In this document: positions 7,962 through 16,566 of the stretch, one piece after another
Layout of the letters: each line of letters begins with the position of its first letter
Numbering within the stretch: the first letter of the stretch is position 1
DNA from: Leptolyngbya sp. BC1307
Lineage (GTDB): Bacteria > Cyanobacteriota > Cyanobacteriia > Phormidesmidales > Phormidesmidaceae
Reading direction: 5' to 3'
Length of the DNA: 64,000 nt
NCBI RefSeq assembly: GCF_002286735.1
Contig: NZ_NRTA01000006.1
Span: 89,880-153,879, forward strand
The notes under the pieces: generated by a model
Seen by the model: the letters and a program-made list of their open reading frames with translations, nothing else
The model's database searches: none
What the model was told of the DNA's origin: nothing
Program-made: the position numbers and the translations under genes

Positions 7962-9278
7962 ATGACTCCTGCTCTTACCCAGTTCGGCGATCGCATGTCT
8001 CACCTGACCGGGGTGCGGGCGATTATGAAAGACATTATCGAAACGCTGAACGCGAGCAAGGCATCCAATTCGGATCAGGAGTTTATCAACCTCAGTGCAG
8101 GCAATCCGGTGATTTTGCCAGAAGTTGAGCAGCTCTGGCGCGACTGTACCGCAGATTTGCTCACCAGCTCAGAATACGGCGAAGTCGTCTGTCGCTACGG
8201 GGCCAGTCAGGGCTACGAACCCTTCATTGAGGCCATCCGCGATGATTTTAATCAGCGTTATGGGCTCGCCCTGACCACTCGCAATATTTTAGTCACGCCC
8301 GGCAGCCAAAACCTCTACTTCTTAGCGGCCAACGCGCTAGGAGGCTACAGCACAGCCGGTCAGCTGAAAGACATCGTGCTGCCGCTCAGCCCAGACTATA
8401 CCGGCTATGGGGGAGTCACCCTCTATCCGGAGGCAGTCAAAGCCTACCGGCCTTCTATCGAACTCGGCAGCGATCCGCATTCCTTTAAGTATCGCCCTGA
8501 TTTCGACCAGTTAGAGATTGATGAAAATACGGGATTTGTGCTCTTTTCTAGGCCCTGCAACCCGACTGGCAATGTCATCAGCGGCGCAGAAGTTCAGGGC
8601 ATCGTCGATTTGGCCGCGCCTCATAACGTACCGGTCTTCATCGATTCGGCCTATGCGCCGCCTTTCCCCGCGCTCAATTTCACCGAGATGACGCCGGTTT
8701 TTGGGCCAAATATCGTCCACTGCATCAGCCTTTCAAAAGCGGGCCTGCCTGGGGAACGGGTAGGCATTGCCATCGGTGACGAAAAAATCATTCAGATCTT
8801 AGAGGCGTTTCAGACGAATTTGTGCATTCACTCCAGCCGCTATGGTCAGGCGATCGCCGCCCGCGCCATTCGCAGCGGTGCCCTAGCCGATATTTCGCTC
8901 AACGTCATTCGTCCTCACTACCAGAGCAAATTCGCGGTTTTAGAAGAGGCCCTCACGCAGGCTATGCCCAACGCAGTGCCCTGGCGGCTACACCGGGGCG
9001 AAGGGGCGATCTTTGCCTGGCTGTGGTTTGAAGATTTGCCGATGAGTGACTGGGACTTTTATAACGAGCTAAAAAGCTATGGCGTGATCATTGTGCCCGG
9101 TAGCCCTTTCTTCCCGGGGCTAAAAAATAGCCTCAAGGGCGAAGACTGGCCTCATATGCGCCAGTGTTTCCGCATCAGCCTGACCGCGTCAGATGAGCAA
9201 ATCGTCACGGCGATCAACCATCTGGCAACCCTGACAAATCGGGTGTACTCGGCTCAGCCTGCCCTGGCGACGGTGTAG
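7962..9278 (+). CDS. avtA: class I/II aminotransferase, valine--pyruvate transaminase type
   Basis: PLP-dependent fold-type I aminotransferase of 438 residues. The AvtA group is suggested by INLSAGNPVILPEVEQLW near the N-terminus and the RPCNPTGN segment. The PLP lysine is in SLSKAGLPGERVG and the substrate-carboxylate Arg in CFRIS near the C-terminus. AvtA interconverts valine and pyruvate with alanine and 2-ketoisovalerate. An upstream in-frame start (7896) would add 22 residues of no family character, so I prefer the ATG at 7962. It ends 5 bp before rimM and may be co-transcribed with it. Exact amino donor is inferred. Confidence 0.82.
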   Translation: MTPALTQFGDRMSHLTGVRAIMKDIIETLNASKASNSDQEFINLSAGNPVILPEVEQLWRDCTADLLTSSEYGEVVCRYGASQGYEPFIEAIRDDFNQRYGLALTTRNILVTPGSQNLYFLAANALGGYSTAGQLKDIVLPLSPDYTGYGGVTLYPEAVKAYRPSIELGSDPHSFKYRPDFDQLEIDENTGFVLFSRPCNPTGNVISGAEVQGIVDLAAPHNVPVFIDSAYAPPFPALNFTEMTPVFGPNIVHCISLSKAGLPGERVGIAIGDEKIIQILEAFQTNLCIHSSRYGQAIAARAIRSGALADISLNVIRPHYQSKFAVLEEALTQAMPNAVPWRLHRGEGAIFAWLWFEDLPMSDWDFYNELKSYGVIIVPGSPFFPGLKNSLKGEDWPHMRQCFRISLTASDEQIVTAINHLATLTNRVYSAQPALATV

Positions 9279-9283
9279 CAGAG

Positions 9284-9955
9284 ATGACAGCAGCGCAGGA
9301 CTGGTTGATAATCGGGCGGATCGTTGGGGCGCATGGGCTAAACGGCCATGTGAAGGTCTATGCCGAGAGCGATTTCCCGGAGCGGTTTACAGAGCCGGGC
9401 GATCGCTGGATCAAAAAACCAGCCGACTCTCAGCCAGGCTTGATCAAGCTCGTCAGTGGCCGCTATTTAGAAGGAAAGAATCAATATCTGGTTAAGCTCG
9501 CGGGTGTGGACTACCGCGATCAGGCTGAAGATCTGCGGCAGGCTGAGCTGATGGTGCCGGAAAGCGATCGCCTCTCTTTAGCACCGGGAGAATTCCACGT
9601 CTCTGACCTGATCGGCCTGACAGTAGTTGTAAAGACCGACCAGACGACAATAGGAACGGTGACAGATGTCTTTACCACTGGGCATGACATGCTAGAAGTA
9701 ACCGTCGCGGCCCCGCCAGAAAATTCAGAAGAGACAGCCGAAGCAGATTCAGCGCTAGCAGCAGAGAAAGCCATTCCTCACGATTCTATGCGAGCAAAGG
9801 CGGCTCAAAAGCTCAAGCGTCAGGCAAAGCGCAAAGCCAAGAAAAAAGCGCCTAAAACGCTGCTGATTCCCTTTGTAGAAGAAATCGTACCGGTAGTAGA
9901 TATTGCCACAGGCCGAATAGAAATTACCCCACCACCTGGATTGATCGATCTTTAG
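9284..9955 (+). CDS. rimM: ribosome maturation factor RimM
   Basis: RimM helps assemble the 30S subunit head, binding S19 and pre-16S rRNA. The N-terminal RimM barrel is clear (IGRIVGAHGLNGHVKVYAESDFPERF), followed by the PRC-barrel domain (FHVSDLIGLTVV). At 223 residues it is longer than the ~170-180 residue bacterial norm because of an acidic then strongly basic insert (about residues 145-190, with KRQAKRKAKKKAPK) before the terminal LIPFVEEIVPVVDI core; such inserts occur in cyanobacterial RimM. It starts 5 bp after the aminotransferase stop. Its last codons lie inside an exact 14-bp tandem duplication (9948-9978). Confidence 0.95.
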   Translation: MTAAQDWLIIGRIVGAHGLNGHVKVYAESDFPERFTEPGDRWIKKPADSQPGLIKLVSGRYLEGKNQYLVKLAGVDYRDQAEDLRQAELMVPESDRLSLAPGEFHVSDLIGLTVVVKTDQTTIGTVTDVFTTGHDMLEVTVAAPPENSEETAEADSALAAEKAIPHDSMRAKAAQKLKRQAKRKAKKKAPKTLLIPFVEEIVPVVDIATGRIEITPPPGLIDL

Positions 9956-9978
9956 CTTTTCATCTTTAGCTTTTCATC
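9948..9978. repeat. 14-bp tandem duplication over the rimM stop codon
   Basis: ATCTTTAGCTTTTC occurs twice in direct succession (9948-9961, 9962-9975), followed by ATC of a third copy. The first unit contains the rimM stop codon, so the second looks like a duplicate of the gene's tail. Confidence 0.85.
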
Positions 9979-10045
9979 AGTGGTGAACATGACACAATAG
10001 GCTCAGTGGGCGAATCTCATTTTGGCATCGCCGACAAAGGAAGAA

Positions 10046-10687
10046 ATGATCAGGTATCTTCTAGAGCCTCCGACCAAACCAATTGGGGAAAAACGGGTAG
10101 CCTTCCACGACTTAGAATGGCCAGCGTTCAAACAGATCCAAAAATTATTGACTGAGCGCACTCGCGCTAAGTTCACCTATGACAATGGTGTTCTAGAAAT
10201 TACCATGCCTCTTGAAAGTCACGAGCGCTCTGCCCGGCTGATCGAACTTTTTATCAGGATTTTGGTCGTAGAGATGGGTCTGATGATAAAAACTATGGGC
10301 TCCACCACGCTCGACCGCGAAGACCTGCGTAAGAGCGCTGAGCCAGATAACGCCTACTACATTCAAAACTTCGACTTGGTCGCTGACCATACAGTTGATC
10401 TAGCGGTCGATCCTGCACCTGATTTGGTTGTAGAAGTTGACATCACAAACACAGATATCGACAAAGATCTGCTGTACGCAGGGATGGGTGTGCCGGAGTT
10501 TTGGCGGTTCAATGGGCGGGAATGGCGGATTTTGTGCTTGGAGAACGGGGCTTATGTTGAGTGCGATCGCTCTCCTACCTTCCCCCTAGTCAAAAAGGCA
10601 GATCTGTATAAATTCTTAAAAGCAGCACTGCTAAACGAGGTATCTGCTGAAATCAACTTTCGCCAGTGGGTACGCGAACAGCTATAG
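10046..10687 (+). CDS. Uma2 family endonuclease-like protein (DUF820)
   Basis: A member of the Uma2/DUF820 family, which has a restriction-endonuclease-like fold, is hugely expanded in cyanobacteria and has no established biological role. Family marks are the ...YDNGVLEITMPLESHERSARLI segment, NAYYIQN and PDLVVEVDITN with the catalytic-type acids, then GVPEFWRFN. Start choice: ATG at 10046 has a good AAGGAAG Shine-Dalgarno; a TTG at 10022 would add eight residues. The protein is then 213 residues, usual for the family. A hypothetical gene follows 16 bp downstream on the same strand. Confidence 0.85.
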   Translation: MIRYLLEPPTKPIGEKRVAFHDLEWPAFKQIQKLLTERTRAKFTYDNGVLEITMPLESHERSARLIELFIRILVVEMGLMIKTMGSTTLDREDLRKSAEPDNAYYIQNFDLVADHTVDLAVDPAPDLVVEVDITNTDIDKDLLYAGMGVPEFWRFNGREWRILCLENGAYVECDRSPTFPLVKKADLYKFLKAALLNEVSAEINFRQWVREQL

Positions 10688-10703
10688 CAGCCGGTATAGA
10701 GTA

Positions 10704-11486
10704 ATGAGCACAGAAAAAGAGGCGATCGAGCACTTCACAAGACCCTGGGCTGAGCGACGAGGACTGGAGTCGATGGAAAGCCATTCGGGGTCTATTTTAG
10801 TCAGAGCTTCTATTGATGAGCTAGCAGATGCCCTGACGCCGGTTGCAGTAGAAGCCAGGCGGGGTGTGCTGGGCACTGAAGTCGAAAGCTCAGGCTGTTT
10901 TGTCTTGACCTATCAGATTGTTGGACAGAGCTGGTCGATGATTCTGCCCGATGAAATCTACGATCCTCAACACTTAGCGCGATGTTCACGACCTGGCGAA
11001 GCTGATCTTTCAGCGATCATTGGCCAACCCGTCATAGATTTTCAGGTGAGTGATACGGTTGGCTGCATTGGCTATCAGTTATTTGAAGGCGGCGAACGGG
11101 TGGAATATTTCAGCGGATCTGAAGAGGAAGATCCTTCTGAGGGAGAAGGTGAAAATGGGATAGAGGCTCGATATTACGAACTTATGCCTTATCCCGACGA
11201 GAATGAAGACGGGCCGCTGATACAGATGGCCAGATTTTGGTCACGCGATCGCCAGCTAACAGCCGAACAGATTGGTAACATATGGGATTTCCCCGACCGA
11301 TTCTTGCGCGATCAGGGTGCCTACGATCCTGCCCTCGACTCCAGATATTTTCTAGGAGACTATGCGCCAAAGCGAGGTAAGCGCTATCGAATTCAGAACC
11401 CTGGAATTACCCTGGTGACAGGTCGGCGAGAGGTCACTGCTGTTCCCGATCTTGTGCGAGTTGATTATTTCAGATTTGGCAGCTGA
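10704..11486 (+). CDS. hypothetical protein
   Basis: A 260-residue soluble protein I do not recognise. It has no signal peptide or membrane segment. It is acidic in the middle (SEEEDPSEGEGENG, about residues 139-152) and ends in a region with regular Tyr/Phe/Asp spacing (DSRYFLGDYAPKRGKRYRIQN). The N-terminal part (HFTRPWAERRGLESMES...ELADALTPV) could be an alpha/beta sensor- or immunity-like domain, but this is only an impression. It lies 16 bp after the Uma2 gene in the same direction, so the two may be co-transcribed. Codon use looks normal for the genome. Confidence 0.6.
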   Translation: MSTEKEAIEHFTRPWAERRGLESMESHSGSILVRASIDELADALTPVAVEARRGVLGTEVESSGCFVLTYQIVGQSWSMILPDEIYDPQHLARCSRPGEADLSAIIGQPVIDFQVSDTVGCIGYQLFEGGERVEYFSGSEEEDPSEGEGENGIEARYYELMPYPDENEDGPLIQMARFWSRDRQLTAEQIGNIWDFPDRFLRDQGAYDPALDSRYFLGDYAPKRGKRYRIQNPGITLVTGRREVTAVPDLVRVDYFRFGS

Positions 11487-11508
11487 GCAAAGGAGTATGC
11501 TCTAAAAG

Positions 11509-11994
11509 CTAGCCAGAAATCACAATACCATCAGTCCCGCTGATCCGCTTGCGGAGACGAGAGAGCATCAGGTCATCTTCCATGCGCTGCTCTTTGTAAC
11601 TGCGCTGCCACACAGGAGAGCCGGGCTGGTTACGCACCAAGTTGATTCGCTTAGCAGTAACCGCTTTGAACTCTGCAATAAAAGACGTTAGCAGTCGCGG
11701 CTTGCCAACCGTGACCCTATTGTTATGATAGTCCTGCAAGCATATCAAGGCGTGCAGCGCATCTGGCACAATTGCCCACTGATCTAGCAAAATCCCTTCG
11801 TGGTCAGCCGCAGAGAGTAATAGCTCATCAGCCACAATCTTTGCATGAGAAGAGACGAAGGCTGACGTGCCTGAGTATTCGGCAGGCAGGTTTTTCTGGG
11901 GTTCAAACAGGTTTTGGCCGCCGTGCGTTTTCAGCCGCACATAGTAGAGCGCTGTCTCGGCGGAGCAGTGATAGATCTGGGATATGTTTGTCAA
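11509..11994 (-). CDS. degenerate REP-associated tyrosine transposase-like (Y1_Tnp) protein
   Basis: A 161-residue relative of the Y1/HUH transposases linked to REP elements (IS200/IS605 superfamily). Framework residues are preserved: YHCSAETALYYVRLKTH near the start, the ILLDQWAIVPDALHALI strand, the FIAEFKAVTAKRINLVR helix, and PVWQRSYKEQRM containing the nucleophile Tyr position. The metal-binding HUH motif, normally PNHIH, reads PDALH here: the first His is lost. Catalysis by the known mechanism is therefore doubtful, and the gene may be a domesticated or dying copy. It starts about 230 bp from a MITE-like element, but nothing in the sequence ties the two together. Confidence 0.7.
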   Translation of the reverse strand: MTNISQIYHCSAETALYYVRLKTHGGQNLFEPQKNLPAEYSGTSAFVSSHAKIVADELLLSAADHEGILLDQWAIVPDALHALICLQDYHNNRVTVGKPRLLTSFIAEFKAVTAKRINLVRNQPGSPVWQRSYKEQRMEDDLMLSRLRKRISGTDGIVISG

Positions 11995-12517
11995 CAGATG
12001 ACCTGAACCCTTGAAAAGTCTCTGGTGTTAGACTGCCCAGCCAAGCCAAAAACTTACGGCAGTATTATAAAAATAAATCGGGTAGCAAAACGCACTAGCA
12101 ACTCAGAAAGTCAATGTCTGCAGTGAGGGGCTTGACCCCCCTTGTCTATATAAACAAGGTTAAGAGGCCACTATCCGGTAATCTTTTAGCTCGGTTTTGA
12201 GCAGCTCGTTTCTCTAGAGAGTGGCATTGCTACCCAGCAATTCCAAATTCCAACTTACAGACGTTCATTTTGCCTCAACGAGGAACGAGATTACTGGGTT
12301 TCAGCCGCTGAGCTCTGCTAGTCAAATTTGACCCTGATGTGAGGTGAACGATAAATCAAGGGTTTTGAGTGTCCGTAGTCTGGAATTTGGAATTGCTGAT
12401 TGCTACCTGAATCTCTAAGCCTGTCCTTTGCTCGTCAGACCAACCCTACAAAAGAAACTTACTCGCCCGGCTATCTTTTTGCTCGGCAAGTCATCGTTCT
12501 TAGCGTAGACTTTTTGA
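11995..12517. other. intergenic region carrying a MITE-like insertion
   Basis: Between the Y1-like gene and tRNA-Leu I see the 164-bp inverted-repeat element described separately, and no protein gene. An ORF at 12400-12639 runs through the tRNA gene and is an artefact. Confidence 0.6.
12235..12398. mobile_element. MITE-like non-autonomous element, 164 bp
   Basis: Perfect 18-bp terminal inverted repeats: CAGCAATTCCAAATTCCA at 12235-12252 and its complement TGGAATTTGGAATTGCTG at 12381-12398. Similarity continues imperfectly about 20 bp further inward. The element is flanked on both sides by the identical 9-bp sequence ATTGCTACC (12226-12234 and 12399-12407), as left by transposase-made target duplication. 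There is no ORF inside, so movement would need a transposase in trans. The intact flanking repeats and ends point to fairly recent insertion. A 9-bp duplication fits IS1- or IS4-type enzymes; the family is not identified. Confidence 0.85.
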
Positions 12518-12599
12518 TGGGCAAGGAGAGACTCGAACTCTCACGACCGAAGCCGCCACATTTTGAGTGTGGTGCGTCTACCAATTCCGCCACTTGCCC
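12518..12599 (-). tRNA. tRNA-Leu (anticodon CAA)
   Basis: Read on the minus strand the 82-nt gene opens with GGGCAAG and closes with CTTGCCC plus discriminator A. The D-arm GGCGGAATTGGTAGACGC, the anticodon stem-loop CCACA-CTCAAAA-TGTGG (anticodon CAA), a class II variable arm (GGCTTCGGTCG) and the T-arm GAGAGTTCGAGTCTCTC are all seen. The 3' CCA is not encoded. Confidence 0.97.
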
Positions 12600-12677
12600 A
12601 GTAGTAGGCCCCCAGTATACCGAATTTGCAGCCACTTAGCGGAGCAAATTTAGGAATCAAATTTCAGTGTCAAAACG

Positions 12678-13550
12678 CTACCAGTTTCGCCATCCGCCAG
12701 GGTGCTGGTCGGTTTGCGTAGTGACTAAAAGACGGCTGTTCAACAAGTCCTGATAGTCTGGGGTGCTGGCCCAGCGGTCAATCTCTCTGGCCCTGAGAAC
12801 CGGTACCGGATGGCTGAGTTCGTCTGTTTTTAGCTGCTTGAGCATTTCGCCAATTTCGCTGTTGCTGATGGCGTCGTAAGAGCGGGCCTGGTCAATAAAG
12901 GCATCTAAATTGAGCTGGGGTGAAAGCGTGGGCGAGCCGCCGGAGAGTTTCATCAGTACCGAGGCGACTGTGCGGGCGTCTTGAGTGGCAAGCAGGGCAG
13001 CGCGATCGCAGGTAAACTCAGCGCAGCGCACCCACTCCATAATCTGTGACTGCCAGCTTTGCATTAGCAGACCGCCAAAAGGGAGCTGACTGGTCGCGAG
13101 CGACAGCAGGTTAGCCAGCGTCAAATAAACGCCATGATCACATTTGAGATGACCCAGCTCGTGACCAATAACGGCCTGCACTTCTGCCGGATTCAGCAGC
13201 TCGATCAGCGCAGTATGTACCACGATAAAGGGCTGCTTGCCCCGCATCGCAAAGGTGTAGGCATTGGGCACAGGGTGCTGCTTGATATAGAGCTGAGGCA
13301 CTTCTAAATCGAGCACCTGGCAGGCTTCTAAGAGTAGGTCATGAATATCTGGCAGCTGATTAGGCCCGACCAGAACGCTAGCGGCAATATTTTCTAGATA
13401 GAAAAACTGCTCGCCCATCGGCCCTAGCAAGCTGCGAATGGCCACATCCAATCCGGGCAGACGCTTTAGCGCCTGAGTGGCCTGCCGATCTAGCGGGTGG
13501 CGAAAGTGATCGGCATTGAGACCAATCAGCGGAGACTTAGAGAGGACCAT
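12678..13550 (-). CDS. M48 family zinc metallopeptidase
   Basis: A 290-residue peptidase of the M48 (HtpX/Ste24-like) family. The zinc motif HELGH lies at 130-134 in VIGHELGHLKCDHG, with the third ligand Glu likely at 178 (CAEFTCDRAALL). The protein lacks the strong N-terminal membrane hairpin of HtpX but has hydrophobic segments around 140-165, as in the common cyanobacterial paralogues. The substrate is unknown; a role in membrane protein quality control is inferred from the family. It is a single gene on the minus strand, between tRNA-Leu(CAA) and murA. Confidence 0.9.
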   Translation of the reverse strand: MVLSKSPLIGLNADHFRHPLDRQATQALKRLPGLDVAIRSLLGPMGEQFFYLENIAASVLVGPNQLPDIHDLLLEACQVLDLEVPQLYIKQHPVPNAYTFAMRGKQPFIVVHTALIELLNPAEVQAVIGHELGHLKCDHGVYLTLANLLSLATSQLPFGGLLMQSWQSQIMEWVRCAEFTCDRAALLATQDARTVASVLMKLSGGSPTLSPQLNLDAFIDQARSYDAISNSEIGEMLKQLKTDELSHPVPVLRAREIDRWASTPDYQDLLNSRLLVTTQTDQHPGGWRNW

Positions 13551-13558
13551 AAAAAATC

Positions 13559-13677
13559 GCTAGCCTGAGGGCACTCACAACAGACAAAACTGACCGCTCA
13601 AGCAGCCCTGATGTTTGCCTTATCTCGTTAGTATAGCGAGATCTTACAGGCGTCTTTTGAGAATGCCTCAGGCTAGC
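13559..13677. repeat. spaced 12-bp inverted repeat in the murA-M48 gap
   Basis: GCTAGCCTGAGG (13559-13570) is exactly complementary to CCTCAGGCTAGC (13666-13677), about 95 bp apart, with a small CTCG...CGAG palindrome between. No target duplication is evident. It may be a decayed small element or a transcript-level structure. Confidence 0.45.
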
Positions 13678-13709
13678 TAATAAGCGTCACTTAGCCTGTC
13701 AACCTGGGG

Positions 13710-15149
13710 CTAATTGGACTGTAACGGCGAGGTGATTGCCGCAGCGAGCGGTGCCGCTACAGGCTGACTGCCATTTACAGCAGGCTGCGTAGCATCGTCT
13801 GCTTCACTGAGCGGAATGCGCCGCAGTTGGGCCCCGACGTTGCGCAGCTTTTCTTCAAATTTTTCGTAGCCCCGGTCAAGGTGATGCAGGCCGTGCAGGG
13901 TAGTTTTGCCTTTGGCGGCGAGGCCAGCGATCGCCAGCGCTGCTGAAGCCCGCAAATCACTGCCCGTCACGGGAGCCCCAGAGAGATGACTCACCCCGCG
14001 CACAATGGCACAGTCTCCTTTCACCCGAATATCCGCGCCCATCCGGTTAAATTCGGCGACATGCTGCAGCCGATTTTCAAAGACGGTTTCGGTCACCATG
14101 CTATTGCCATCTGCCAGGGTCAGCAGCGCCATAAACTGAGCCTGCATATCTGTCGGGAAACCGGGATAGGGTAGGGTCTGCACATCAGCAGGCAAAGTCC
14201 GCTCACCCGGCGAGAGCCGAATGGTGCTGCGCCCTTCTATCTCGATTTGAGCGCCTGTTTCCCGCAGCTTCGCCAGCAGCGGCGTCAGATGGGTCGGATC
14301 AACCGGCCCTACGGTAATTTCAGAGCGAGTTAGCGCCCCGGCGACCAAATAGGTACCGGCTTCAATCCGGTCAGGAATAATGCTGTAGTCGGTAGCATGC
14401 AACCTGGGCACGCCAATAATCGTAATCGTGTTGGTGCCTGCGCCCCGAATTTTAGCGCCCATCGCCCGGCAGAAATTAGCCAGATCGACAACTTCTGGCT
14501 CCTGCGCAGCATTTTCAATTACCGTCTCGCCCTCGGCTAGCGTGGCGGCCATCATCAGAGTTTCGGTGGCCCCAACGCTGGGATAATCCAGATAGATGTT
14601 GGCCCCTTTGAGTCGATTTCTCGCGCCGGGCACGTAGGCATGAACCACACCGTGATCCATATGCACATGGGCACCTAGCGCCTGCAATCCGCGAATGTGC
14701 AACTCTACCGGGCGGGCTCCAATCGCACAGCCGCCGGGCAACGGGACCCGCGCCACCCCCAAGCGAGCTAGCAGCGGACCAATGACGAAAAAGCTAGCTC
14801 TGAGCTTGCTGACGATATCGTAGGGCGCTTTTGAATGGCTGACGTGGCTACCGTCTACCTCTAAAATATCGCCGCTGCGGACAACTTTGAGCCCTAAAGC
14901 CTGGAGCACTGCCGCCATCCGACCAATATCCATCAGGTCGGGAATATTGCGAATGCGGCAGGTCTGTGAGCAAAGGAGCGTGCCGCCCAAAATCACCAGT
15001 GCCGAATTCTTAGCACCGCTGATGGGGATGTGGCCGCTGAGCGGCGTACCGCCCCAGATCTCAATCACAGATTTGGAGCTGTCTGTAGCAGAATCTTCTA
15101 CCGGACGGTCGCTAGCAAGCTTTGGAGTGATGATGGGAGTAGCCTCCAT
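13710..15149 (-). CDS. murA: UDP-N-acetylglucosamine 1-carboxyvinyltransferase
   Basis: MurA transfers enolpyruvate from PEP to UDP-GlcNAc, the first committed step of peptidoglycan synthesis in the cytoplasm. The fosfomycin-target Cys is present in [15 protein letters not shown] (Cys141), and the substrate Lys/Asn pair in ISGAKNS (Lys47, Asn48). At 479 residues it is longer than the ~420 norm because of an N-terminal Ser/Asp-rich leader (about 27 residues) and a C-terminal Ala/Pro-rich tail of about 30 residues, both seen in cyanobacterial homologues. Single gene; the 245 bp upstream separate it from tRNA-Leu(CAG). Confidence 0.96.
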   Translation of the reverse strand: MEATPIITPKLASDRPVEDSATDSSKSVIEIWGGTPLSGHIPISGAKNSALVILGGTLLCSQTCRIRNIPDLMDIGRMAAVLQALGLKVVRSGDILEVDGSHVSHSKAPYDIVSKLRASFFVIGPLLARLGVARVPLPGGCAIGARPVELHIRGLQALGAHVHMDHGVVHAYVPGARNRLKGANIYLDYPSVGATETLMMAATLAEGETVIENAAQEPEVVDLANFCRAMGAKIRGAGTNTITIIGVPRLHATDYSIIPDRIEAGTYLVAGALTRSEITVGPVDPTHLTPLLAKLRETGAQIEIEGRSTIRLSPGERTLPADVQTLPYPGFPTDMQAQFMALLTLADGNSMVTETVFENRLQHVAEFNRMGADIRVKGDCAIVRGVSHLSGAPVTGSDLRASAALAIAGLAAKGKTTLHGLHHLDRGYEKFEEKLRNVGAQLRRIPLSEADDATQPAVNGSQPVAAPLAAAITSPLQSN

Positions 15150-15395
15150 AATTTTCGGGCTGAAATAATTTAGGTATGGATTCTACCCGAAACCTCCGAG
15201 TTTCTCCCGGTAGGTTTGAACAGTTTTGACCCTACCATTCTTTTAGATTGTCTGCGCTCTAGTGATTTTTGCGCAGGTAGGCGGAGAATCTACCCAGATA
15301 GGCTCAAAATGCTGTTGACGAATGTGCCTTACTGCTAGATTATTGTTAATCGCAGCCTTGGGCAGATTGCCGATGCACTACGCCCTGGATGCCAT

Positions 15396-15479
15396 GCGGG
15401 ACTGGCGGAATTGGTAGACGCGCTAGATTCAGATTCTAGTGTTCGCAAGGACTTCCGGGTTCAAGTCCCGGGTTCCGCA
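15396..15479 (+). tRNA. tRNA-Leu (anticodon CAG)
   Basis: An 84-nt class II tRNA. Acceptor GCGGGAC pairs with GTTCCGC (one G-T pair), followed by discriminator A. The D-arm GGCGGAATTGGTAGACGC, anticodon arm CTAGA-TTCAGAT-TCTAG (CAG), long variable arm (TGTTCGCAAGGACTT) and T-arm CCGGGTTCAAGTCCCGG are clear. CCA is not encoded. A Rho-independent terminator follows 18 nt later. Confidence 0.97.
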
Positions 15480-15496
15480 TCAACACAGGTTAAGCA

Positions 15497-15534
15497 AAAA
15501 GCTCCTTAGCATCTACCAGCTGAGGAGCTTTTTT
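15497..15534 (+). terminator. Rho-independent terminator after tRNA-Leu(CAG)
   Basis: AAGCTCCTTAGC pairs with GCTGAGGAGCTT (one G-T pair) around an 8-base loop and is followed directly by a run of Ts, starting 18 nt past the tRNA end. It terminates the tRNA transcript. Confidence 0.85.
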
Positions 15535-15628
15535 ATGCGATCGCTCCTACCTACTCATCTCTTCGGGTATTGTTCGAAACTTCCTATCATTCAGTGTAAG
15601 TACATAGCACTTTAAATATATATATCTC

Positions 15629-16426
15629 ATGCTCACCAGCCTGCAAAATCCGACGGTTAAGCAGTTGCGCAAGCTCCAGCAGCCAAAAGAACGCCGTCAG
15701 CAAGCCACGCTTTTGCTGGAAGGCACTCATCTGGTCGAAGCAGCCTGCGCCGCCAACTATCCGCTCCAGGTGCTGTGCTACACCGAAGCGTGGCAGCAGC
15801 GGCATCCGCAGGTTTGTCAGCAGGCCATCGATCAGGCCGAGCAGGTAGAGCTAGTTTCGGCAGCGGTGCTGAAGTCGATTGCCAGCACAGTGACGCCCGA
15901 TGGGGTAGTGGCGACCGCGCCGCGCCGCTCAGTCTGGCAAGACTCTCGGGATAGAACAGAGCAGTCTGAGCCTGCTGTGAGCCTCGGTCTCATGCTAGAG
16001 ACGCTGCAAGATCCCGGTAATCTTGGCACGATTATTCGCACGGCGGCAGCAGCAGGGAGCGATCGCCTCTGGCTCAGCCCTGACAGCGTTGATTTAGGCC
16101 ATCCCAAAGTGCTGCGGGCGTCAGTCGGGCAGTGGTTTCGTCTGCCGATGGCAACTGTAGATGTCGTCACCCAGGCGCAGCAGCTTCAGCAGCAGGGCGT
16201 TCAGCTCGTAGCGACCACAGCGACGGGTGAGCTGGACTACTGGCAGCTAGATTTGCGTCAGCCCACCGTTTTTATGATGGGCAACGAAGGCGCAGGGCTC
16301 TCTGCTGAACTGATGGCCTGCGCGTCGGTGACGGCTAAAATTCCGGTGATGCCGGGTGTAGAATCGCTCAATGTGGCTGTTTCGGCGGCGCTTTTACTGT
16401 ATGAAGCGCGGCGGCAGCGGTTTTAG
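15629..16426 (+). CDS. TrmH family (SpoU) RNA 2'-O-methyltransferase
   Basis: A 265-residue SPOUT methyltransferase. The N-terminal substrate-binding domain (about 1-100, EGTHLVEAA) is followed by the knotted catalytic domain: motif 1 [16 protein letters not shown] with the conserved Asn/Arg, motif 2 [11 protein letters not shown] and motif 3 [22 protein letters not shown]. Such enzymes methylate ribose 2'-OH in 23S rRNA or tRNA using SAM; the target here cannot be told apart. ATG at 15629. The stop codon runs straight into a G-rich 13-bp tandem array (16428-16498). Confidence 0.9.
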   Translation: MLTSLQNPTVKQLRKLQQPKERRQQATLLLEGTHLVEAACAANYPLQVLCYTEAWQQRHPQVCQQAIDQAEQVELVSAAVLKSIASTVTPDGVVATAPRRSVWQDSRDRTEQSEPAVSLGLMLETLQDPGNLGTIIRTAAAAGSDRLWLSPDSVDLGHPKVLRASVGQWFRLPMATVDVVTQAQQLQQQGVQLVATTATGELDYWQLDLRQPTVFMMGNEGAGLSAELMACASVTAKIPVMPGVESLNVAVSAALLLYEARRQRF

Positions 16427-16427
16427 G

Positions 16428-16498
16428 GGGGAAAGGCAAAGGGGAAGGGGAAAGGCAAAGGGGAAAGGCAAAGGGGAAAGGCAAAGGGGAAAGGCAAC
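16428..16498. repeat. G-rich 13-bp short tandem repeat array
   Basis: Five copies of GGGGAAAGGCAAA (the last cut after GGCAA), with one extra GGGGAA between the first and second, lie between the trmH-like stop and lpdA. All G runs are on the plus strand. Heptamer and longer short tandem repeats of this type are known from cyanobacterial intergenic DNA. Copy number is likely variable. Confidence 0.9.
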
Positions 16499-16566
16499 CC
16501 CTGAAACCTGAGTTGTCTAAAACCACCGCTCTAGTTGAGAATAGGAAAGAACCTAAGGAGAGCGCA

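Noticed and set aside
12400..12639. 79-codon plus-strand ORF
   Set aside because: It runs antisense through tRNA-Leu(CAA). The peptide GKERLELSRPKPPHFECGAS is a familiar mistranslation of a tRNA gene.
16428..16498. CRISPR array
   Set aside because: The repeats are contiguous 13-mers without spacers. No CRISPR array or cas gene was seen in the window.
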